50,885 nucleotides of DNA from an uncultured Lachnospiraceae bacterium (GTDB lineage: Bacteria; Bacillota; Clostridia; Lachnospirales; Lachnospiraceae), in contig CAJOGN010000014.1 of NCBI GenBank assembly GCA_905234245.1, positions 1-50,885 of the forward strand, given 5' to 3'. The notes under the pieces are model-generated. The model made no database searches. It saw only the letters and a program-made list of their open reading frames with translations, and was not told the origin of the DNA. Both the position numbers and the translations under genes were made by a program. This document shows, piece by piece, positions 29,526-39,403 of this stretch; the first letter of the stretch is position 1; the number at the start of each line of letters is the position of its first letter.

Positions 29526-30581
29526 TTATTTACTTTCTTCTTTATTACTCTTTATTTTTTTGGATACAAATGTGATTCCCTGTACAATGCACCACATAAC
29601 AATTGAAATACAAATAGTAATCAAATACACCATATATGGCGAGAACTCAGGTTTCGTCTCAACAACAATCATATGTACACAGTACATTGGCAAGCTCAAG
29701 GCTCCCATAAATGAAATAACTTTTCCCTTTACATAAGATGTAAAGGTTGCTCCTGATAATGTTAACCCTAAGCCTAATACAAGGCATGCAATTACTATTA
29801 TTTCATTTCTTAAGTTCTCTATAGAAGCAAGACACGCAACAAAGACATAAACTAATATTTCAATCAGTCCAAAAACAACAACAAAGTAACGCTTTTTACT
29901 AATCTTATTTTGAAACGCAACACTTACTCTATATACGAGGGCTCCTAATAACAATCCAGCTAAAGCTCTCATACACAATGCTGGATATATCATCATCTCA
30001 TAGTGAAAACCATCTATGGTTCCTGTAGACATAATCAGAACACCGTACAGAAACATTGGAAGAAAAATATATAACCATAATCCAATTTTCTCATCCAGAT
30101 AATATATTAAATACATCATTACAGGTAACATCACAAACAGCACGATGATGTACCATAAAATTGGCATCATCATTGTACTCATTACCCAACCATCACCTAA
30201 TTCAACTTCTTTAGGTATCATTCCAGTGGCATTTAATAGTGATATATTCTCTGTAAAATATAAAGCAAATCGACCAATTGTTTTTATGCCAGCATTTAAT
30301 AGCTGCTCTCGAAGCTCAAATACAACGAACAGTATCATAGACATAAGCGTATAGGGAAAGATTCTCCACATTTTCTTTAAAGTATATTTCACCGGAAAAT
30401 CCTTAAAGCTTTCCCCTGATTCTTTATATTGTAATACCTTTTTATATGCAAAAAAACCGCTAATAATAAAGAAGAACTCTACAAATATCCAGCCTGAATG
30501 AAATACAAATTTTGTATGATATCCAACAATTATTGTCGCCGCCAAAAACCGCAGTAGTTCTAAAAAAACATTTTTCTTCAT
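29526..30581 (-). CDS. Acyltransferase 3 family membrane protein
   Basis: About 351 residues from ATG at 30581 (MKKNVFLELLRFLAAT), which has GTGGAG about seven bases upstream; a longer frame starts six codons earlier, overlaps the preceding stop and leaves no ribosome site. LLRFLAATIIVGYHTKFVF gives R-x10-H and WIFVEFFFIISGFFAYKK the second-helix block. About ten membrane segments. Likely O-acetyltransferase for a surface glycan. Sits between another AT3 gene and a GT-C-like gene. Confidence 0.85.
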   Translation of the reverse strand: MKKNVFLELLRFLAATIIVGYHTKFVFHSGWIFVEFFFIISGFFAYKKVLQYKESGESFKDFPVKYTLKKMWRIFPYTLMSMILFVVFELREQLLNAGIKTIGRFALYFTENISLLNATGMIPKEVELGDGWVMSTMMMPILWYIIVLFVMLPVMMYLIYYLDEKIGLWLYIFLPMFLYGVLIMSTGTIDGFHYEMMIYPALCMRALAGLLLGALVYRVSVAFQNKISKKRYFVVVFGLIEILVYVFVACLASIENLRNEIIVIACLVLGLGLTLSGATFTSYVKGKVISFMGALSLPMYCVHMIVVETKPEFSPYMVYLITICISIVMWCIVQGITFVSKKIKSNKEESK

Positions 30582-30591
30582 CTTTACTCCA

Positions 30592-31542
30592 CTAAACACT
30601 TTTTCTCTTTAACCTGTTTAACAAAAAAGTCTTCGCAAGGTTATACAACCATACTATAACGGAGAACAACACAATCTGAGATACTATTAATATCAATAAA
30701 TTGTCTCCTAGGGCATTCCAATCATACACGGTAACTGTTACATTTCCCATGTACATAAGTAGTAATGTGTTTTTGCCCATGAACCTAAAATAAGTATTCA
30801 CTATAGGCACTCTATCCAAATACTTGCACCCTTTAAGCACTACGTATGTTCCCGCTATTGCGCCAATCACACAAAGAGGGAATAGATGATATATTCGAAG
30901 AGAAAGTACAATTCCTCCATTTAGTATATCTATAACCCATATTCCTGTTGAAATAGCTATTATCAATATTTTTGCCCATGTTGGAAGCTCTCTTGCATAC
31001 TCTTTGTATAAGTGTCCCACAGCAAAGAATCCTACACAAACTAATGCAACATCCCACTGATAATAATGGTTTTCAATCTTAGGACCAAAATACCATCCTA
31101 CAACCATCAAGACTATTAATAATGCAGCATAGAGAATCTTGTGATTCCACGCGACTTTATATATTACCCAATAGATAATTGATGCCAAAAAAAGTGCAAT
31201 CAAAAACCATCCTAGGGATAAGCCATCACAGCCTAACAATATTCTTTTTATCTTTTCGACAAACTCAAGGATATCAAAATTATTCCTATCTCTAATTATG
31301 ACAAATATTAATGCTATTATATTTAATATTGCATAGGGTATTAACAAGCTTTTTACTTTTTTTAATAAATATTCTTTGAAGGGTATATTCTTGAAGAAAT
31401 AGCCACTTAGAATAATAAATAACGGCATGTGAAAGGATGTTATAAAAGAGCCTGTTTTAATTATATGGTCTGCTAACATCAACACTATTGCCAAGCCTTT
31501 GGCAAAATCTATTACCGTATTTCTTTTAGTAGGTTCACTCAT
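30592..31542 (-). CDS. Acyltransferase 3 family membrane protein (short form)
   Basis: 316 residues, about ten membrane segments. VIDFAKGLAIVLMLADHIIK has Lys instead of Arg ten residues before the His, and TSFHMPLFIILSGYFFKN is the second-helix block with the HMPLF variant, as in the gene at 26488. KSLLIPYAILNIIALIF follows. Translation starts 18 bp after the terminator hairpin behind gmd, so its expression may depend on read-through. An AAGGAT site precedes the ATG. Confidence 0.8.
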   Translation of the reverse strand: MSEPTKRNTVIDFAKGLAIVLMLADHIIKTGSFITSFHMPLFIILSGYFFKNIPFKEYLLKKVKSLLIPYAILNIIALIFVIIRDRNNFDILEFVEKIKRILLGCDGLSLGWFLIALFLASIIYWVIYKVAWNHKILYAALLIVLMVVGWYFGPKIENHYYQWDVALVCVGFFAVGHLYKEYARELPTWAKILIIAISTGIWVIDILNGGIVLSLRIYHLFPLCVIGAIAGTYVVLKGCKYLDRVPIVNTYFRFMGKNTLLLMYMGNVTVTVYDWNALGDNLLILIVSQIVLFSVIVWLYNLAKTFLLNRLKRKSV

Positions 31543-31560
31543 TTAATTATCCTTAATATC

Positions 31561-31585
31561 AAAAAGCCCGCTATCTAGCGAGCTT
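31561..31585 (-). terminator. Rho-independent terminator after gmd
   Basis: On the minus strand AAGCTCGCTA (31585-31576) pairs with TAGCGGGCTT (31573-31564), one G-T wobble, followed by a run of five T. It lies 20 bp after the gmd stop and just before the next ORF's ribosome site, so it likely acts as a partial terminator that lowers expression of the many membrane genes downstream. Confidence 0.8.
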
Positions 31586-31604
31586 AGTGTTCAAATTCAC
31601 TTTA

Positions 31605-32647
31605 TTACTCAGCCAACTTCGCTTCCTGCTTAGCTAACTCTAAGTCGTGCTCAGCCATGATGCGACATAGCTCTTCATAACTTGTCTTCTGCGGATTCCA
31701 TCCCAGCTTTGTCTTAGCCTTAGTAGGATCTCCCCAAAGATTAACAACGTCTGTAGGACGATAGAACTCTTCTGATACTTCAACAAGCACCTTGCCTGTT
31801 GCCTTATCAATACCCTGCTCATTAACGCCCTCACCCTTCCACTCAAGGTCGATTCGTACTTGAATGCAAGAGTTGTAAATTCTCTTACTGTATGCTGAAC
31901 ACCTGTTGCAATTACATAATCATCAGGCTCATCCTGCTGCATGATTAACCACATACATTCAACATAGTCCTTAGCATATCCCCAGTCACGAAGTGAATCA
32001 AGGTTACCAAGGTATAGCTTATCCTGAATTCCCATCTTAATACGACCGGCAGCACGTGTAATCTTACGTGTTACGAAGGTCTCTCCACGTCTCTCTGATT
32101 CATGGTTAAATAGAATTCCGTTAACAGCAAACTGGCCATAAGCCTCTCTATACTGTCTCATCATCCAAAAGCCATACTGCTTAGCAACAGCGTATGGGCT
32201 GTATGGATGGAAAGGTGTATTCTCGTTCTGAGGAACCTCCTCAACCTTACCATATAATTCAGAAGTAGACGCCTGATAGATACGACATGTCTTATCCATT
32301 CCTAGCATATGAACTGCTTCTAATATTCTAAGAACACCGATAGCATCAACATCACCTGTATATTCTGCTGCATCAAAAGACACTCCTACATGTGATTGCG
32401 CTGCAAGATTGTATATCTCATCTGGCTTAACGTTGTTAACAATCTTAACGATTGATGAAGAATCAGATAAATCTCCATCATGAATTGTTATTGTTCCTGC
32501 CTTAAGTAAGTGGTCGATTCTCTCTGTTGAGTGAATAGAGGATCTTCTGATAATACCATGTACCTCGTAGCCCTTGTCTAGAAGAAGCTCTGCTAGGTAG
32601 CTTCCGTCCTGTCCAGTAATACCTGTGATTAACGCTTTCTTTGCCAT
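31605..32647 (-). pseudogene. gmd: GDP-mannose 4,6-dehydratase, frameshifted
   Basis: The first 265 or so residues are a typical Gmd: [19 protein letters not shown] (NADP loop), [16 protein letters not shown], and YSPYAVAK with the catalytic Tyr and Lys. At about 31854 the frame breaks: codons for TLAFKY are followed by two bases (GA), and the expected [14 protein letters not shown] and the conserved tail [18 protein letters not shown] continue in another frame to the stop at 31605. If the usual Y-x-G-I spacing held, four bases were lost. In the uninterrupted frame the protein ends at 31640 with about 70 unrelated residues. Gmd makes GDP-4-keto-6-deoxymannose for Rmd. Both parts are otherwise stop-free, so this is either a very recent mutation or a read error. 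Confidence 0.85.
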
Positions 32648-32664
32648 CTCGTTCTCCTTTGTTA

Positions 32665-33627
32665 TTAATTGTTCTTCATTATCTCTATCATATCTGTTAA
32701 GGTCTGACTAATTGGAATCTGCGCTTCCCAACCAATGTCATTCTTAATCTTATCGCTACATCCTATAATCTGTCTGTTATCGTCAGGTCTTACATATTCC
32801 GGATTAACCTTACCTACTATATCAACTCCAACGATATCAGATATCTCACTTATAATCTCTGATAGGGCAACACCTTCACCTTTACATATGTTATATACCT
32901 CACCCGGTGTTCCTTCCATAAGAAGGCCATAATATGCTCTTACAACATCACGAACATCTACGAAATCTCTTATAATTGTTGTATCACCTGTCTCGATTGT
33001 TCCTGTCTCTCTTCCTCCCTCCTTAACATCAAGAATTCTTCTTATGAAAGAAGGGATTACGAATCTCTCATCCTGATATGGTCCCATATGATTAAAGCTT
33101 CTTGTAAGAACTATGTCCATATCGAAGCTATCAACAAACACCTTAGACATCATTTCCTGCGAAACCCTTGCAACAGCGTAAGGACTTACTGGCTTGAGAT
33201 TCATGCTTTCCTTAAGTGGAAGCTGGTCTTTAGATACATTACCGTATTCCTCTGATGAACCAACTGAAAGGATTCTGCATTTCTTCTTAAGGCTTCTTAC
33301 AGCATTAGTAAGGTTTAGGAATATTCTTGTATTGTTATTAAAACACTCTGCAGGATGCTCCCAGGAATATGCCACTGATGAAAATGCTGCTAAGTGCAAT
33401 ATATAATCAGGGGCAAATTCGCTTACCATATCATTGACTGCTTCTTCATCTAACATATCACATTTCTTAAATGTGATATCCAGAACATCAGAATACTCCT
33501 CTAAATCAAGCTTAGGCTCGTTAATATCAGCACCAAGCACCTGATACTCTTTCTTGTTCTCATATAGATAATTCAGAAAATGTCTACTCACAAATCCTGA
33601 AAAACCTGTGATTATGATTCTATTCAA
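32665..33627 (-). CDS. rmd: GDP-6-deoxy-D-mannose (GDP-D-rhamnose) reductase
   Basis: 320 residues, short-chain dehydrogenase fold. [18 protein letters not shown] is the NAD(P) loop, [10 protein letters not shown] the Ser region, [13 protein letters not shown] the catalytic Tyr block, and [20 protein letters not shown] is the signature of the Rmd branch rather than GDP-fucose synthase. It reduces the Gmd product to GDP-D-rhamnose. Two positions differ from the textbook enzyme: YxxxR instead of YxxxK, and Ser for Gly in GFVSRH. The start is TTG at 33627 with GGAG nine bases upstream; no ATG fits. Lies 17 bp upstream of gmd. L-fucose or colitose pathways are less likely. Confidence 0.82.
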   Translation of the reverse strand: MNRIIITGFSGFVSRHFLNYLYENKKEYQVLGADINEPKLDLEEYSDVLDITFKKCDMLDEEAVNDMVSEFAPDYILHLAAFSSVAYSWEHPAECFNNNTRIFLNLTNAVRSLKKKCRILSVGSSEEYGNVSKDQLPLKESMNLKPVSPYAVARVSQEMMSKVFVDSFDMDIVLTRSFNHMGPYQDERFVIPSFIRRILDVKEGGRETGTIETGDTTIIRDFVDVRDVVRAYYGLLMEGTPGEVYNICKGEGVALSEIISEISDIVGVDIVGKVNPEYVRPDDNRQIIGCSDKIKNDIGWEAQIPISQTLTDMIEIMKNN

Positions 33628-33647
33628 ATCAATCGTCTCCTTTACTA

Positions 33648-34220
33648 TTACTCGACCTTACTATCTTCTGCGTCAGCCTTATCATCTTCTGTATCGACCT
33701 TAGCTTCTGTAGCATCCTCTAAAGTGTCGTCGTCTTCCTTCTTCTCAAGGAATATCTTACGGGTTACGAAGTTAAATACCATAACTACGGCTGTGGCTAT
33801 TATCTTAGAACCAGCAGTTGCCATTCCGTCAAATGTCATATCAAGGAAGTGATTAACTACATCCAGACACCACTGAGTGAATGCTCCACACCAGCCAACG
33901 TTGTTAATAAGATACATGCAGCCTAGGATAATAAGCTCATTTAATCCAAGTCCAATAAGACTTAGGATTACGAAGATAATGAACTCTTTGCCACGATTCA
34001 TGTCGTCTTTTCTAGTGAAGACCCAATGCATACTCAACAGATAGTTAACAATGATTGATACAATAAAACCAACCAATGCACCCATCATTGCTGCTGTAGT
34101 GGCGTTAAATCCAATATTTCTAATTAATAAGGCAACAACATTCGTTATAACAAAATCAACAACAAATGATATTCCGCCTACAACGGCAAACCTTAGTATT
34201 TGCTTTAATAATTTACTCAT
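33648..34220 (-). CDS. GtrA-family membrane protein (putative polyprenyl-phosphate-sugar flippase)
   Basis: 190 residues. Four membrane segments lie in residues about 8-165: LLKQILRFAVVGGISFVVDF, then the ALVGFIVSIIVNYLLSMHWV block with the conserved N-Y and F/WVF of GtrA, then two more. The loop between segments 3 and 4 is longer than usual, and the C-terminal 25 residues are mostly Asp, Glu and Lys. GtrA proteins are thought to move polyprenyl-phosphate-linked sugars to the outer face. It is 9 bp downstream of the GT2 synthase gene, the standard GtrB-GtrA pair. Confidence 0.85.
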   Translation of the reverse strand: MSKLLKQILRFAVVGGISFVVDFVITNVVALLIRNIGFNATTAAMMGALVGFIVSIIVNYLLSMHWVFTRKDDMNRGKEFIIFVILSLIGLGLNELIILGCMYLINNVGWCGAFTQWCLDVVNHFLDMTFDGMATAGSKIIATAVVMVFNFVTRKIFLEKKEDDDTLEDATEAKVDTEDDKADAEDSKVE

Positions 34221-34229
34221 CTTGTCAAT

Positions 34230-34955
34230 CTACCTACTTCTTTTTGGAAAACCGGCTTTAACTCTAACGAAGAACAATCTAACTAGTGTTGATATAAATG
34301 TTGCAATGTACGGAAGTAATCTTCTCTTAGACTCGCCGTACATTCTCTTCTGGAAATTAATTGGTACTTCGCCGAACTTTAATCTATGATTCTTCTTATT
34401 AAGCTGAAGCATAAGAAGCACTTCTTCTAACACATCATAATTCCTACACTTAAGCTTAACCCTCTTAAGCTGCTTCGTATGATACATACGATAATCCGTT
34501 GACAAATCCTTGGCACGAAGACCAAGTACAACGCGATATGCAAAATTAAGAAGATGGCTCATTATCTGAGACGACTTGGCATCATTAGTCTTGCCTCCCT
34601 TACAATAACGAGAACCAATTACAACATCGCATTTGTCCTGAACAAACTTCTTGTGGATTGCAGGAATTGCAACAGGTGGATGGGATCCGTCAGAATCCAT
34701 TATTAAGAATTTGTCCTTCTTCGCATATTTTATAGCTGTCTTAAAAGCTCCTGCGAAGCCAGGCATCTCCTGATTAATGTACCTTGCGCCGAACTTGTCG
34801 CACACATCCTTGGTGTTGTCTAGAGGCTTTTCAGTATCAACGATTATTATCTCGTATTCCTCTCCACACTTTTCTACATTTTCAATAATCTGCGGTAGTA
34901 AAATCTTAAGATTCTCTTCTTCCTTGTAAGCAAGCAATGCTACGCTAATTCCCAT
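34230..34955 (-). CDS. GT2 polyprenyl-phosphate sugar synthase (DPM1/GtrB-like)
   Basis: 241 residues, GT-A fold, no helices long enough for integral membrane anchoring apart from a weak C-terminal hydrophobic stretch. SVALLAYKEEENLKILLPQI starts the nucleotide domain, EIIIVDTEKPLDNTKD follows, and FLIMDSDGSHPP holds the DxD metal site; CDVVIGSRYCKGG is the acceptor-side block. Family members join a hexose from a nucleotide sugar to polyprenyl phosphate. With GDP-mannose made nearby, polyprenyl-phosphate-mannose is the likely product, the donor for the GT-C enzymes of the locus. First gene of the operon. Confidence 0.85.
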   Translation of the reverse strand: MGISVALLAYKEEENLKILLPQIIENVEKCGEEYEIIIVDTEKPLDNTKDVCDKFGARYINQEMPGFAGAFKTAIKYAKKDKFLIMDSDGSHPPVAIPAIHKKFVQDKCDVVIGSRYCKGGKTNDAKSSQIMSHLLNFAYRVVLGLRAKDLSTDYRMYHTKQLKRVKLKCRNYDVLEEVLLMLQLNKKNHRLKFGEVPINFQKRMYGESKRRLLPYIATFISTLVRLFFVRVKAGFPKRSR

Positions 34956-34994
34956 TGATTATTCTCCTATTTTTTCTCACAATACAACCTATTT

Positions 34995-35023
34995 AGTATA
35001 CAATGAATTCAACGCAATTTCAA
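34995..35023 (-). promoter_or_regulatory. Sigma-70-type promoter of the glycan operon
   Basis: On the minus strand TTGAAA (35023-35018), exactly 17 bases, then TATACT (35000-34995), placing the transcript start near 34988, about 33 bases before the GT2 start codon, which has an AGGAGA site. It lies between the upstream terminator and the first gene. Confidence 0.75.
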
Positions 35024-35072
35024 GAGATTGCGCCTAGATATATTACTATTCTAACTATTGAACTAAATAAAA

Positions 35073-35104
35073 AAGCAGGATACGACTAATTCCCTATCCT
35101 GCTT
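35073..35104 (-). terminator. Rho-independent terminator after the 73-residue ORF
   Basis: On the minus strand AAGCAGGATA (35104-35095) and TATCCTGCTT (35082-35073) form a perfect 10-bp stem with a 12-base loop, followed by TTTTT. It separates the upstream two-gene unit from the glycan operon. Confidence 0.85.
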
Positions 35105-35113
35105 ATTCTTTGT

Positions 35114-35335
35114 CTATCTCTTGTTCTCGTGCTTCTGATCATACAACAACTGTAATTTTCTCTCCACGTAGTTATCGTCATTAATCTCATTGATTCTATT
35201 CTTATACTTCAATTCTTCTACTTCCAGCTTCTGTATCTTATCCTGTAGCTGTTGCTTCTCCTGTTCGATTATTCTAACCCTCGAATAAAGGTCGTCTAAT
35301 TCTCTTTCCTTCTCACGATCGATATCTATTGCCAT
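35114..35335 (-). CDS. Small coiled-coil protein, unknown function
   Basis: 73 residues, highly charged, almost entirely predicted helix: REKERELDDLYSRVRIIEQE and then QLQDKIQKLEVEELKYKN show a heptad pattern of Leu/Ile. No membrane segment and no known motif. It follows the DUF6020-like gene by 52 bp and ends 10 bp before a strong terminator, so it is the last gene of a two-gene unit. It could be a scaffold or regulator of the neighbouring membrane protein, but nothing shows this. Confidence 0.6.
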   Translation of the reverse strand: MAIDIDREKERELDDLYSRVRIIEQEKQQLQDKIQKLEVEELKYKNRINEINDDNYVERKLQLLYDQKHENKR

Positions 35336-35387
35336 TCTTAATCCCTACTTTCCATATATTCTTGTATATTAACAATAAGAAATGTTA

Positions 35388-37337
35388 TTAGTTCTTATCA
35401 TTTGCTTTGCTATTTATCTGTTCATTAAATTGTATCTCTTCGTCGCTTATTGGCCTAAAGAGTAGCGCAATCAGATACGGCAGCGCAAATATTACTGGCA
35501 TAATATATCTTGAATTGCCGTTATCTGGTGACACCATACATATTGCGTATATTATAACTGGCACAAGATAAGTAAGTATATATTTTCCTCTTTTCTGGAA
35601 AATGTTAAATATAATCATGAATAATATCAGCCACGGGAGCAGTCCAAGAGAGGCAAATATATTCACAACAGGTGTTTTTTCAAGCATCAGTATTAATTGA
35701 TACACTGCGAAACGTTCTCCGCCTGTATTGTAATTATTAGTTACATATAGCTCTTCATACTGCTTATCTGGGTCATGCTTTTGTAGATACGGCTCGAACT
35801 CATAGTATTCAAGATCCGATATCTTGTCTATATACCAGTATTCATATGTATTATTAAGTATAGATTCAATATATGTGCCCGGATGCTTTAAGAACATTTT
35901 CCACCACGCGTTGAAGTATCTGCTCATATCTTCGCTACTAGCATCCTGATTGAACTTCTCCTTAACCCAGTCGCTTAACATTGGTTCATATAATTTCTTA
36001 AGCTTGTTATATGGCAGCACACCATTAATTGCTTCCTTCTCTTCCTCGGTAACCTCTTCGCCATATTCTGATACATATCTTGCAGTCTGCTGAAATGGTA
36101 CGCTTAGCGCCTCCTGCTTTCCTACAGGCGCCACATTCCACAGAGGCAGCAGCACTGATATCCATAGGAATTGATACACTAGTATTATTGGCACAAAGGA
36201 AACCAACACCTGCAAAATGTACTTCCTGTAAGTAATAGCATATACTATGGCAACAATTATGATAATATACATTCCATAATTCTTAGTCAGCATTATTAAC
36301 GCGCAGTCTAGTGCTAAGAATAGGTCAAACCTCCATTTCTTGAAGCATTCCCCGTTGGTTCTTGCTATTTCATACATCATAATCATAAGTAGCAGCAAAA
36401 AGGCTGAGAACAATGTGTCCTTAACCATACATATAGCGTACATCGGGAATATAGGAAGGAACATTATTACTAATTGGATGAATAATAGTCTCTTCTTCGT
36501 TATTCCTATATGTCGTAAATATTGCAACGCAACGGTAAATACAGCGGCAAGAAACAGCATATGTAAGAAAACATAGATTGCGACGCCAATATTAATATCT
36601 CCAAATACGTTTAATCCTAATTTAAAAAACAGCTCAAACAGCATAGTTGTGGCAAATGGATGATGATTAGTATAGTAAGCCTCTGGTGGATGAACAGGTG
36701 TTATATCGTTAATGTAGCTTGGTATCTCAAAGCTTTGCATTAACTGTACTACTGTATCAACATTTGCAGTACCAGGGAAGAATAGAATGTAATATGGAAG
36801 CCAGGCTATTACAAAAAGCCCTCCCATAATAAGTGAATTCTTCCAGGTTATCTTACTTGGTGCTAAGGCCTTCTGTATACAGTACCTCCTAATTAACACC
36901 ACCACTATCTTAAGAATCATGTATGTTACTATGGCAAGACATAGCCCATGAAACAGGGAGCGAATTATATTAACTCCACTGCCATACACAAACTCTAGGT
37001 TGTCATCTTCCTTTAGGGAAATTGCAATAAGTTGCATCAAAGAAAAGAACGCAGAAAACACCATTAGAACAACACATTGCCTCTTCTCTAATAGAATCCT
37101 GCTGCCCTGATATATTATTACAGCAAGGCAGATTGCAAGAAGCACAAGTGTTAGTCTGGATGAACGCATAGACAAATAAAATGTACGGACAGCAACGATT
37201 AAATCATTAGAGAAATCAATTTCTGAATTCTCCTCTGTAGCCACCGCTACTAACGACAGCTGAATCCCCACACTGCATATAATCCCCATTATGAAGGACA
37301 GTATGCCCCTTGTCTTATTACTCATCTTAACATTCAT
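35388..37337 (-). CDS. DUF6020-like polytopic membrane protein (GT-C-like)
   Basis: 649 residues, about thirteen membrane segments and an outer region around residues 425-540. Blocks: FFPGTANVDTVVQLMQSFEI in the first large outer loop, AYYTNHHPFATTMLFELFFK, and YAICMVKDTLFSAFLLLL. The placement of acidic and His residues resembles GT-C glycosyltransferases. The same module, less the N-terminal helices, is the second half of the 937-residue fusion at 10285. Probably another outer-face glycosyltransferase working with the glycan locus, though it has its own transcription unit. Confidence 0.65.
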   Translation of the reverse strand: MNVKMSNKTRGILSFIMGIICSVGIQLSLVAVATEENSEIDFSNDLIVAVRTFYLSMRSSRLTLVLLAICLAVIIYQGSRILLEKRQCVVLMVFSAFFSLMQLIAISLKEDDNLEFVYGSGVNIIRSLFHGLCLAIVTYMILKIVVVLIRRYCIQKALAPSKITWKNSLIMGGLFVIAWLPYYILFFPGTANVDTVVQLMQSFEIPSYINDITPVHPPEAYYTNHHPFATTMLFELFFKLGLNVFGDINIGVAIYVFLHMLFLAAVFTVALQYLRHIGITKKRLLFIQLVIMFLPIFPMYAICMVKDTLFSAFLLLLMIMMYEIARTNGECFKKWRFDLFLALDCALIMLTKNYGMYIIIIVAIVYAITYRKYILQVLVSFVPIILVYQFLWISVLLPLWNVAPVGKQEALSVPFQQTARYVSEYGEEVTEEEKEAINGVLPYNKLKKLYEPMLSDWVKEKFNQDASSEDMSRYFNAWWKMFLKHPGTYIESILNNTYEYWYIDKISDLEYYEFEPYLQKHDPDKQYEELYVTNNYNTGGERFAVYQLILMLEKTPVVNIFASLGLLPWLILFMIIFNIFQKRGKYILTYLVPVIIYAICMVSPDNGNSRYIMPVIFALPYLIALLFRPISDEEIQFNEQINSKANDKN

Positions 37338-37380
37338 AAGCCTTATTTAACCACGAATATCTATTTATTGCAAGATTAAT

Positions 37381-37518
37381 CATACAAAAAAGGAGTCTCG
37401 CGCATTTTAGTTTTTGCTTCGCAAAAAGGCGCTCGTTACCAGTAGCATTTGTGCTTCGCACAAATGTTACATAACGTGTAGCATTTTGACTACGTCAAAA
37501 CGCAACATACAAAAAAGG
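37381..37518. repeat. Three-palindrome intergenic cluster bounded by 13-bp direct repeats
   Basis: CATACAAAAAAGG occurs identically at 37381-37393 and 37506-37518. Between the copies are three hairpins, each with a 3-base loop: TTTTTGC-TTC-GCAAAAA (37411-37427); GTAGCATTTGTGC-TTC and its complement arm (37442-37470, 13 bp with one G-T pair); GCATTTTGAC-TAC-GTCAAAACGC (37481-37503, one mismatch). Each unit begins GCATTT and they are spaced 35-36 bases apart. No ORF. Looks like a small interspersed palindromic repeat inserted next to the atp terminator. Confidence 0.6.
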
Positions 37519-37542
37519 CCTGGTACCAAAAAGCACCAAGCC
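37511..37542 (-). terminator. Rho-independent terminator of the atp operon
   Basis: On the minus strand GGCTTGGTGC (37542-37533) pairs with GTACCAGGCC (37526-37517) around a 6-base loop, followed by six T. It lies 24 bp after the atpC stop. Confidence 0.88.
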
Positions 37543-37566
37543 AAAATATTATAAAAACAATGAATA

Positions 37567-37965
37567 TTATACTTTGAGGTTCTGTCTTACCAGCGCCTTC
37601 TTAAGGGCAATCTCAGCCCTCATTACATCTAGATTAGCCTCTTTCTTCTCAAGTCTCTCTCTCGCTCTTTCTTCTGCAGCATGGGCCCTCTTAACATCAA
37701 TCTCATCCGGCCACTCTGCAATCTCTGCAAGAAGTGTAACCTTGTCAGGAAGAATCTCAGCAAATCCTGCATGAACTGCTGCCTTAATCTGTTCCTCCTC
37801 AGTAGAAATTGTTACTATTCCTGGGGCGATTACAGTTGTAAGAGCTATGTGATTAGGAAGTACTCCTATCTCACCTTCAGTAGTATTAAATTCTATCATA
37901 GTTGCCTTACCCGAATAGAACACTCTATCAGGGGTAATGATTTCAACATCTACTATATTAGCCAT
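37567..37965 (-). CDS. atpC: F1F0 ATP synthase subunit epsilon
   Basis: 132 residues. The N-terminal beta-sandwich is clear (VEIITPDRVFYSGKATMIEF, EGEIGVLPNHIALTTVIAPG) and is followed by the two-helix C-terminal domain rich in Arg, Glu and Ala (AAEERARERLEKKEANLD). This rotor subunit connects gamma to the c-ring and its helical domain can inhibit ATP hydrolysis. Last gene of the operon, 11 bp after atpD, then the terminator. Confidence 0.97.
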   Translation of the reverse strand: MANIVDVEIITPDRVFYSGKATMIEFNTTEGEIGVLPNHIALTTVIAPGIVTISTEEEQIKAAVHAGFAEILPDKVTLLAEIAEWPDEIDVKRAHAAEERARERLEKKEANLDVMRAEIALKKALVRQNLKV

Positions 37966-37976
37966 AGCCTCACCCC

Positions 37977-39380
<1,404 letters not shown>

Positions 39381-39403
39381 TTAAGTTTAATCTCCAAATT
39401 CGC

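Noticed and set aside
31605-31790. A separate 61-residue ORF after gmd
   Set aside because: Its sequence is the conserved Gmd C-terminus; it is the out-of-frame tail of the same gene, not an independent one.
37400-37503. CRISPR-like array of three repeats
   Set aside because: The units are palindromes with different sequences, the gaps between them are short and not spacer-like, and no cas gene is near.
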